64,000 nucleotides of DNA from Fodinibacter sp963833495 (lineage in GTDB: Bacteria > Actinomycetota > Actinomycetes > Actinomycetales > Dermatophilaceae): assembly GCA_963833495.1 (NCBI GenBank), contig CAWHYJ010000016.1, forward strand, positions 1 through 64,000, written 5' to 3'. A program made the position numbers and the translations under genes. Below the pieces are notes generated by a model. That model was not told where the DNA came from, ran no database searches, and was given only the letters and a program-made list of their open reading frames with translations. Position 1 is the stretch's first letter, and each line of letters starts with the position of its first letter. Of this stretch, positions 58,119-64,000 are shown piece by piece.

Positions 58119-60185
58119 ATGACGACGGCCGACGACGCGGATGCCGGGGAGCAGCTCGCGCTGCTCTCCTCCGGTCCGCGGGTGCGCCGGCCGCGCCGGC
58201 TCGCCGGCGACGACCCGACCACCGACGTGCTGCCGGTGGCCGTGGTGCAGGTCGACACCGGCCTGCCGCACCTCGACCGGCCCTTCGAGTACACCGTGCC
58301 CACGTCGATGGCCGACACCACCGAGCCGGGGGTGCGGGTCAAGGTGCGCTTCGCCGGCCAGGACCTCAACGGCTTCGTGCTCGAGCGCCGGGCCGACGCC
58401 GAGCACCCGGGCCGGCTCAGCCCGGTGCGCCGGGTCGTGTCGCCCGAGCCGGTGCTCACCCCGCAGGTGCTCGCCACCGCCCGCACGGTCGCCGACCGGT
58501 ATGCCGGGTCGCTCGGCGACGTGCTGCGGCTCGCCGTCCCGCCACGGCACGCCGCCGCCGAGAAGGCCCTCGCGGTCGAGCCGCCCGAGCACGCCCCGCT
58601 GCCGCCGCGGGTGCCTCACGCGTGGTCGCCCTATGCCGCGGGGCCGGCCTTCCTGTCCCACCTCACGGCAGGAGGTGCGCCCACGGCATCCCTGCTGGCG
58701 CTCCCCTCGGCGGACGCCGGTGCCGACTGGCCGGTGCTGCTCGCCGAGGCCGCCCGGGCCGCGGTCGAGGGCGGTCGCGGTGCCGTGCTCGTGGTGCCCG
58801 ACCACCGCGACGTCGTGCGCGTCGAGGCGGCGCTGCTCGACGTGCTCGGGCCGGGCCGGCACACCCGGCTCACCGCCGACCAGGGCCCCCAGGCGCGCTA
58901 CACGGCCTACCTCAAGGCGCTGCGCGGCCACACCCCGGTGGTCGTGGGCACCCGGGCCGCGGCCTTCGCCCCGGTGCGTGACCTCGGCCTGGTCGCGTGG
59001 TGGGACGACGGCGACGACCTGCTCGACGAGCCGCGGGCGCCCTACCCCCACGTCCGCGAGGTGCTGCTGGCCCGGGCGCTCGAGCACGGGGCCGCGGCGC
59101 TGTCGGCGGGGTTCAGCCGCTCGGTGGCCGTCGCCGACCTCGTCGCCCGAGGCGTGCTCACCGCCGTCGAGGCGCCACGCGAAGCGCTGCGTCGGGCCGT
59201 GCCGTCGGTGCGGGTGGCGGGGGAGGGCCACGACGCCGAGCGCGACCCGGCCGTGGCCGCGGCCCACCTGCCCACCATCGCGTGGCGCACCGCGAAGGAG
59301 GCGCTCGCGACCGGCCCGGTGCTGGTGCAGGTGCCGCGCCGGGGCTACCTGCCGTCGCTGTCGTGCCAGGACTGCCGCCGGCCGGCCCGCTGCACGGTGT
59401 GCGCCGGCCCGCTCGGCATGCCCGGGCCGCAGGGCCCGCCGGCCTGCCGCTGGTGCGGCCGGGTCGAGACCGCCTTCACCTGCCCGGCCTGTGGCGGCCA
59501 CCGGCTGCGCTCGTCGGTCGTCGGCGCCCGGCGCACCGCCGAGGAGCTCGGCCGGGCCTTCCCGGGGGTGCCCGTCGAGCGCTCCGGCGCCGGCACCGTG
59601 CTCGATTCCGTCGCATCCGGTCCGCGGCTGGTGGTCTCCACACCCGGCGCCGAGCCGGTCGCCCCCGGCGGGTACGCCGCGGCTCTGCTGCTCGATGCGT
59701 GGGCGCTGCTCGAGCGCCCCAGCCTCACCGCGGGCGAGGAGGCGCTGCGCCGCTGGCTGGCGGCGGCGGCCCTGGTGCGGCCGGCATCCGACGGGGGGCG
59801 GGTCGTGCTGGCCGGTGCCCCCACCAGCGTGTCGATCCCCGCGGTCGAGGCGCTCGTGCGCTGGGACCCCGCCTGGTTCGCCGAGCGAGAGCTCGAGGAG
59901 CGCCGCGAGCTGTCGCTGCCCCCGGCATCCCGGCTGGCCGTGCTCACCGGCGCCCGGCCCGCCCTCGAGGCGGCGACCGCCGAGCTCGAGCTGCCGGCCA
60001 CGGCATCCGTGCTCGGCCCGCTCCCGCACGGGGCCACCGACCGGTGGCGCACCCTGGTCACCGTGCCGCGCCCCGACGGCCCGGCCCTCGCGCGCGAGCT
60101 CGCCGCCATGCGAGCCCGGGCCTCGGCCCGCAAGGACCCCGACCCGGTGTCGGTGCGCGTCGACCCCCCGGACCCCACGGCGTGA
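58119..60185 (+). CDS. priA: PriA primosome protein, degenerate helicase
   Basis: A 688-residue PriA. The N-terminal 3'-DNA-binding domain (VVQVDTGLPHLDRPFEYTVP) and eight zinc cysteines (416, 419, 425, 428, 443, 446, 455, 458) are intact. The ATPase motifs are not: Walker A is absent, and the DEAH position reads AWWDDGDDLLDEPRAPYPHVRE. The C-terminal domain is present. This matches the helicase-inactive PriA of actinobacteria, likely a structural loader at restart sites. The start at ATG 58119 fits the -10 box. Confidence 0.9.
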   Translation: MTTADDADAGEQLALLSSGPRVRRPRRLAGDDPTTDVLPVAVVQVDTGLPHLDRPFEYTVPTSMADTTEPGVRVKVRFAGQDLNGFVLERRADAEHPGRLSPVRRVVSPEPVLTPQVLATARTVADRYAGSLGDVLRLAVPPRHAAAEKALAVEPPEHAPLPPRVPHAWSPYAAGPAFLSHLTAGGAPTASLLALPSADAGADWPVLLAEAARAAVEGGRGAVLVVPDHRDVVRVEAALLDVLGPGRHTRLTADQGPQARYTAYLKALRGHTPVVVGTRAAAFAPVRDLGLVAWWDDGDDLLDEPRAPYPHVREVLLARALEHGAAALSAGFSRSVAVADLVARGVLTAVEAPREALRRAVPSVRVAGEGHDAERDPAVAAAHLPTIAWRTAKEALATGPVLVQVPRRGYLPSLSCQDCRRPARCTVCAGPLGMPGPQGPPACRWCGRVETAFTCPACGGHRLRSSVVGARRTAEELGRAFPGVPVERSGAGTVLDSVASGPRLVVSTPGAEPVAPGGYAAALLLDAWALLERPSLTAGEEALRRWLAAAALVRPASDGGRVVLAGAPTSVSIPAVEALVRWDPAWFAERELEERRELSLPPASRLAVLTGARPALEAATAELELPATASVLGPLPHGATDRWRTLVTVPRPDGPALARELAAMRARASARKDPDPVSVRVDPPDPTA

Positions 60186-60206
60186 CCGTTCGCCGCCGGC
60201 GGCACC

Positions 60207-60212
60207 TAGACT
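60207..60212 (+). promoter_or_regulatory. -10 box (TAGACT) of def, leaderless
   Basis: TAGACT is 7 bases before GTG 60220. Confidence 0.58.
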
Positions 60213-60219
60213 CCCGGGC

Positions 60220-60762
60220 GTGAGCGTCACCCCCATCCGCCTGTTCGGCGACCCGGTCCTGCGCACCCCCGCGGCACCGGTCGTCGACTTCGACGCGGAG
60301 CTGCGCCGCCTCGTCGGCGACCTCACCGACACCATGCTGGATGCCGGCGCGGCCGGCCTCGCCGCGCCGCAGCTGGGTGTGGGGCTGCGGGTGTTCAGCT
60401 ACCGGGCCGACGGGCTCGTCGGGCACCTGGTCAACCCCGACCTCACCCTCGGCGACGAGGAGGAGATCGGGCCCGAGGGCTGCCTGTCGCTGCCGGGGCT
60501 GCGCTTCGACACCCCGCGCGCGGTGCAGGTCGTGGCCCGCGGCTGGAACGCCTTCGGTGAGCCGGTCACCGTCGAGGGCACCCACCTGCTGGCGCGCGCC
60601 GTGCAGCACGAGACCGACCACCTCGACGGCATCCTGTTCGTCGACCGGCTCGACCCCGAGCAGCGTCGCGAGGCCATGCGGCAGGTGCGCGAGGCCGACT
60701 GGGGGTCCGCGTCGCCGGTGGTCAAGGTCAGCCCGCACGCGGACAGCTTCGGGAGGCGCTGA
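60220..60762 (+). CDS. def: Peptide deformylase
   Basis: A 180-residue metalloprotease removing the N-formyl group from new proteins. The three motifs are GLAAPQLGV, EGCLSLPG (metal ligand Cys88) and QHETDHLDG (His130, His134, catalytic Glu131). GTG 60220 fits the -10 box. fmt begins immediately after the stop, so formylation and deformylation genes are adjacent. Confidence 0.96.
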   Translation: MSVTPIRLFGDPVLRTPAAPVVDFDAELRRLVGDLTDTMLDAGAAGLAAPQLGVGLRVFSYRADGLVGHLVNPDLTLGDEEEIGPEGCLSLPGLRFDTPRAVQVVARGWNAFGEPVTVEGTHLLARAVQHETDHLDGILFVDRLDPEQRREAMRQVREADWGSASPVVKVSPHADSFGRR

Positions 60763-61770
60763 GTGCGACTCGTCCTCGCCGGCACCCCTCAGACGGCCGT
60801 GCCCTCGCTGCTGGCCCTGCTCGGCTCGCGCCACGAGGTGGCGGCCGTCGTCACCCGCCCGGACGCCCGGGCCGGCCGCGGGCGCACGCTCGCGCCGTCG
60901 CCGGTCAAGCAGGTGGCGCTCGAGCACGGCATCGAGGTTCTCACGCCGCCGACCCCACGCGAGCCGGGGTTCCTGGCGCGATTGCGTGAGCTCGCGCCCG
61001 ACTGCTGCCCCGTCGTGGCCTACGGCGCGCTGCTGCCGCGCGTCGCGCTCGACGTGCCGGCGCACGGCTGGGTCAACCTGCACTTCTCCCTGCTGCCCGC
61101 ATGGCGCGGGGCCGCCCCGGTGCAGCGCGCGCTCATGGCCGGCGACGACGTCACCGGTGCCACCACGTTCGTCATCGAGGAGGGGCTCGACACCGGCCCG
61201 GTGCTCGGCACGCTCACCGAGACGGTGCGTCCGCACGACACGGCCGGCACGCTGCTCGACCGGCTGGCGACCGCCGGTGCGGGGCTGCTGGTGGCCACGA
61301 TGGACGGCCTGGCCGACGGCTCGCTGCACGCGGTGCCACAGCCCGGCGAGGGCGTCAGCCTGGCGCCCAAGCTGAGCACCGACGAGGCCCGGGTGCGCTG
61401 GTCGCTGCCGGCCCACGTCGTCGACCGGCACGTGCGCGGCTGCACCCCGGCGCCGGGAGCCTGGACCACCTTCCGCGGGGAGCGGGTCAAGGTGGGGCCG
61501 GTGCGGTTCGCCGGCGGGGGTGGTGCGGTGCCGACGACTGGGTCGATCGGCTCTGGCGGTTCCGGGGGCCCGACCCGAGTGATGCCGGCCCGCGACGGTG
61601 TGGCGCTGGAGCCCGGCGAGCTGCACGTCAGAAGGCAGGCGGTGCTGGTGGGCACGGCCTCCGTCCCGGTCGAGCTGGGCGAGGTGCGCCCGCACGGCAA
61701 GAAGCCGATGGCCGCGGCCGACTGGGCCCGCGGGGCCCGGATCACGACGGGAGAGCGCCTCGATGACTGA
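60763..61770 (+). CDS. fmt: Methionyl-tRNA formyltransferase
   Basis: A 335-residue enzyme formylating initiator Met-tRNA with 10-formyl-tetrahydrofolate. The catalytic residues are Asn105 and His107 in VNLHFSLLPAWRGAAPVQ and Asp143 in GLDTGPVL. The C-terminal tRNA-binding OB domain holds a Gly/Pro-rich insert (AGGGGAVPTTGSIGSGG) not usual for the family. GTG 60763 abuts the def stop. Confidence 0.95.
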   Translation: MRLVLAGTPQTAVPSLLALLGSRHEVAAVVTRPDARAGRGRTLAPSPVKQVALEHGIEVLTPPTPREPGFLARLRELAPDCCPVVAYGALLPRVALDVPAHGWVNLHFSLLPAWRGAAPVQRALMAGDDVTGATTFVIEEGLDTGPVLGTLTETVRPHDTAGTLLDRLATAGAGLLVATMDGLADGSLHAVPQPGEGVSLAPKLSTDEARVRWSLPAHVVDRHVRGCTPAPGAWTTFRGERVKVGPVRFAGGGGAVPTTGSIGSGGSGGPTRVMPARDGVALEPGELHVRRQAVLVGTASVPVELGEVRPHGKKPMAAADWARGARITTGERLDD

Positions 61771-63250
61771 GCAGGGCGACCGCCCGAACGGTGGCCGCGG
61801 GCCCCGCAAGCGCAGTGCCACGGCACCCTCGGACCGCACCCGCCGCGCCGAGCCCACCCGGTTCGCCGCCTACACGCTGCTGCGCGCGGTGGCCGACGGG
61901 TCCTACGCCAACCTCGAGATGCCCACCATCCTGCGTCGCCACCGCCTCGAGGGGCGCGATGCCGCATTCGCCACCGAGCTGGGTTTCGGCACCATCCGGT
62001 GGCAGGGCTTCTACGACGCCGTTGTCGCCGAGGCGGCCGGCCGCGCCACCGACCGCATCGACCCGCAGGTTCTCGACGTCCTGCGCCTGGGTGCACACCA
62101 GCTGATCGGGATGCGGGTGGCCACCCATGCCGCTGTCGACCAGACCGTGGGCCTGGCCAGGGTCGTCGCCGGGGCCGGGGCGAGCGGCTTCGTCAACGCC
62201 GTGATGCGGCGGATCAGCGAGCGGTCGCTGGAGGAGTGGCGCGACGTCGTGGTCCCCGAGGGTGGGGGAGCGGCCGCGCTCGCGGTGCGGCACAGCCATC
62301 CGGAGTGGGTGGTCAGCGCCCTGCGCGCCGCCCTGCTCGGGCACGGCCGCGCGACGGCCGCCACCGTCGACGCCGAGCTCGCCGCCCTGCTCACGGCCGA
62401 CAACGAGCCGCCGCAGGTGCACGTCGTCGCTCGGCCCGGGCTCAGCACCGTCGACGAGCTGGCCCGCTACGACGACGTCGAGCCCAGCTCGATCTCGCCG
62501 ATCGGCATCGTGCTGGGCTCCGGCGACCCGGGCCTCATCCCCGAGATCCGCGACGGGCGCGCCGCGGTGCAGGACGAGGGGTCGCAGCTCGTCGCCCTGG
62601 CCCTGGCGGCGGCCGACGTGTCCGACGACCTGCCCGCGCGCTGGCTCGACCTCTGCGCCGGCCCCGGTGGCAAGGCCGGGGTGCTCGGGGCCCTCGCGGT
62701 GCAGGCCGGGGCCGACCTCACCGCCATCGAGGTCACCCCGCACCGCGCCGACCTGGTGCGCAACACCCTGCGCGCCCTCACCCGGCACGCGAAGACGCTG
62801 GGCCGGCGCATCGAGGTGCGCACCGCCGACGGTCGGGTCGTCGGTGAGGACGAGCCGGCCGCCTACGCCAAGGTGCTGGTCGACGCGCCCTGCACCGGGC
62901 TCGGGGCGCTGCGCCGCCGACCCGAGGCGCGCTGGCGCCGGCAGCCGTCCGACGTCGCCGAGCTGGCGCCGCTGCAGCGTGCGCTGCTCGGCTCGGCGCT
63001 GGATGCCGTGGCGCCCGGCGGTGTCGTGGCCTACGCCACGTGCAGCCCGCACGTCGCCGAGACCCGGTTCGTGGTCAGCGACGTGCTCAAGCGCCGCCAC
63101 GACGTCGAGGTCGTCGATGCCCGGCCACTGTTCACCGACGCCGTCGGCCGCCCGCTCGAGGGTCAGGGCGAAGGCCCCTATGTGCAGCTGTGGCCGCACG
63201 TGCACGGCACCGACGCGATGTTCGTCGCGCTGCTGCGGAAGTCGGCCTGA
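61763..63250 (+). CDS. rsmB: 16S rRNA (cytosine-967-C5)-methyltransferase
   Basis: A 495-residue RNA m5C methyltransferase. A NusB-like N-terminal domain (RFAAYTLLRAVADGSYANLEMPTILRRH) precedes the SAM domain with DLCAGPGGKAGVLGAL near residue 295. Cysteines lie in DAPCTGLGALRRRPEARWRR (Cys377) and YATCSPH (Cys427). The basic N-terminal 30 residues are disordered. ATG 61763 overlaps the end of fmt. Confidence 0.94.
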   Translation: MTEQGDRPNGGRGPRKRSATAPSDRTRRAEPTRFAAYTLLRAVADGSYANLEMPTILRRHRLEGRDAAFATELGFGTIRWQGFYDAVVAEAAGRATDRIDPQVLDVLRLGAHQLIGMRVATHAAVDQTVGLARVVAGAGASGFVNAVMRRISERSLEEWRDVVVPEGGGAAALAVRHSHPEWVVSALRAALLGHGRATAATVDAELAALLTADNEPPQVHVVARPGLSTVDELARYDDVEPSSISPIGIVLGSGDPGLIPEIRDGRAAVQDEGSQLVALALAAADVSDDLPARWLDLCAGPGGKAGVLGALAVQAGADLTAIEVTPHRADLVRNTLRALTRHAKTLGRRIEVRTADGRVVGEDEPAAYAKVLVDAPCTGLGALRRRPEARWRRQPSDVAELAPLQRALLGSALDAVAPGGVVAYATCSPHVAETRFVVSDVLKRRHDVEVVDARPLFTDAVGRPLEGQGEGPYVQLWPHVHGTDAMFVALLRKSA

Positions 63251-63252
63251 GC

Positions 63253-63768
63253 ATGGCCGCCGAGCACGGCCTGGTCTGGCGCGCCCCCACGCCAGGGGAC
63301 GCCGACGCGCTCGGCCGGTTCCACCACCAGTCGTGGGTCGACAGCTACAGCCACCTGGTGCCGCCGGGGTGGTTCGACGAGCACAGCCTGCAGAACCGGG
63401 TCGACCTGTGGCACCGGATCCTCGCCCAGCCTCCGCCCGAGGGTGTTCGGCGCACGGCGGTGTTCCGGCCCGATGGGGGTCCCGTCGCCTGGTGCGTGGG
63501 AGGGGTCTCCCATGAGAACGACGGCGTCCCGCCGGTGCGCGACTGCGAGCTGTGGGGCCTCTACGTCGACCGCGCCCTGCACGGCAGCGGGCTCGGGCAG
63601 GCGCTGCTCGAGTGGGCGATCGGCGACCGGCCCGCCCAGCTGTGGCGGGCCAAGGGCAACGAGCGGGCGGCCGCCTTCTACCGGCGCAACGGCTTCCGCG
63701 ACGACGGCACCGAGCTCGCCCTCGACTACCCGCCCCTGGTCGAGGTGCGGATGGTGCGAGGTGGCTAG
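63253..63768 (+). CDS. GNAT-family N-acetyltransferase
   Basis: A 171-residue GNAT. LWGLYVDRALHGSGLGQALLEWAI is the acetyl-CoA loop and QLWRAKGNERAAAFYRRNGFRDDGTELALD the final strand and helix. The N-terminal VWRAPTPGDADALGRFHHQSWVDSYSHLVPPGWFDE is typical of small-molecule or protein N-acetyltransferases. The substrate is unknown. ATG 63253 is 2 bases after rsmB and rpe begins 1 base after its stop, so it is inside the rsmB-rpe transcript. Confidence 0.85.
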   Translation: MAAEHGLVWRAPTPGDADALGRFHHQSWVDSYSHLVPPGWFDEHSLQNRVDLWHRILAQPPPEGVRRTAVFRPDGGPVAWCVGGVSHENDGVPPVRDCELWGLYVDRALHGSGLGQALLEWAIGDRPAQLWRAKGNERAAAFYRRNGFRDDGTELALDYPPLVEVRMVRGG

Positions 63769-63769
63769 G

Positions 63770-64000
63770 GTGTCGCGGGTGCAGATCTCCCCGTCGATCC
63801 TGTCGGCCGACTTCGCCAACCTCGAGCGCGAGCTCGACGCCATCTCGACCGCCGACTGGGCGCACGTCGACGTCATGGACAACCACTTCGTGCCCAACCT
63901 GACCCTGGGCCTGCCGGTGGTCGAGGCGCTGCTCAAGGTGTCGCCGGTCCCGATCGACTGCCACCTGATGATCGAGGACCCCGACCGGTGGGCCCCCGGC
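63770..64000 (+). CDS. rpe: Ribulose-phosphate 3-epimerase (N-terminal part, runs off the window)
   Basis: The first 77 residues are visible: QISPSILSADFANLERELDAI, the metal-binding HVDVMDNHFVPNLTLG and CHLMIEDPDRW are diagnostic of this TIM-barrel enzyme of the pentose phosphate pathway. It interconverts ribulose-5-phosphate and xylulose-5-phosphate. The start is GTG 63770 or GTG 63779. The gene continues past position 64000. Confidence 0.95.
   Translation, partial: MSRVQISPSILSADFANLERELDAISTADWAHVDVMDNHFVPNLTLGLPVVEALLKVSPVPIDCHLMIEDPDRWAPG

Overview
This window is chromosomal DNA of a very GC-rich actinobacterium (Actinomycetota). The gene content points to a non-mycobacterial lineage, probably Micrococcales, but the genus cannot be fixed from sequence alone. 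The evidence is frequent GTG starts, stop/start overlaps (ATGA, GTGA), mIHF, the cell-division proteins SteA/SteB, TlyA, a PriA without helicase motifs, and DivIVA-like coiled-coil proteins. No rRNA, tRNA, CRISPR array, insertion sequence or prophage was seen. Nearly all of the window is coding, and it reads as core chromosome with a few small accessory pockets.

Layout. (1) 1-14.6 kb: TPR-protein tail, HAD phosphatase, a repeat-tailed lysine-rich protein, a small conserved protein, tlyA, nadK, recN, steA, steB, a compact MraY/WecA-like protein, a MurJ-like flippase, a GT4 glycosyltransferase, pyrG and a Nudix hydrolase. The backbone matches the order of Mycobacterium tuberculosis Rv1691-Rv1700, with the lysine-rich gene and a three-gene envelope-glycan module inserted. 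(2) 14.6-26.1 kb: smaller accessory genes (YchJ-like, Rieske, LURP-one-like, a PIG-L deacetylase lipoprotein, a large lipoprotein of unknown role, a VOC protein, aspS, a truncated HAD gene, an alpha/beta hydrolase, GNAT, MMPL, DinB). (3) 26.1-39.7 kb: a non-coding pocket with a long palindrome and a frameshifted ORF, then rarA, two small membrane proteins, alaS, ruvX, mltG, aroE, an A24 peptidase, aroC-aroK-aroB, an intradiol-dioxygenase-like lipoprotein, efp and nusB. (4) 39.7-41.3 kb: dodecin, an internally deleted GNAT, OsmC and a 62-residue ORF. (5) 41.3-51.4 kb: the pyrimidine operon pyrR-pyrB-pyrC-carA-carB-pyrK-pyrD-pyrF. (6) 51.4-64 kb: mihF-gmk-rpoZ-coaBC, two convergent coiled-coil genes, metK, priA, def-fmt-rsmB, a GNAT gene and the start of rpe.

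How the genes work together. The pyr operon makes UMP (pyrE is absent), and pyrG carries the product on to CTP. The aro cluster supplies chorismate. AspS, AlaS, MetK, Def, Fmt, RsmB, EF-P and TlyA serve translation. SteA/SteB, MurJ-like, MltG and the DivIVA-like pair serve envelope growth and division. RecN, RuvX, RarA and PriA serve DNA repair and replication.

Regulation. A repeated promoter pattern is visible: a -10 box close to TAGnnT lies 6-8 bases before the start codon in many genes, implying leaderless mRNAs. Another set of genes has the same box with a real leader. The pyr operon leader carries a PyrR-binding hairpin that overlaps the ribosome binding site.

Most notable anomalies: a one-base insertion that appears to fuse the repeat protein to its small neighbour; tlyA without a normal start codon; a frameshifted small gene beside a 14-bp-arm palindrome; a GNAT gene lacking its acetyl-CoA core; and a strong excess of the word GGATGCC/GGCATCC.
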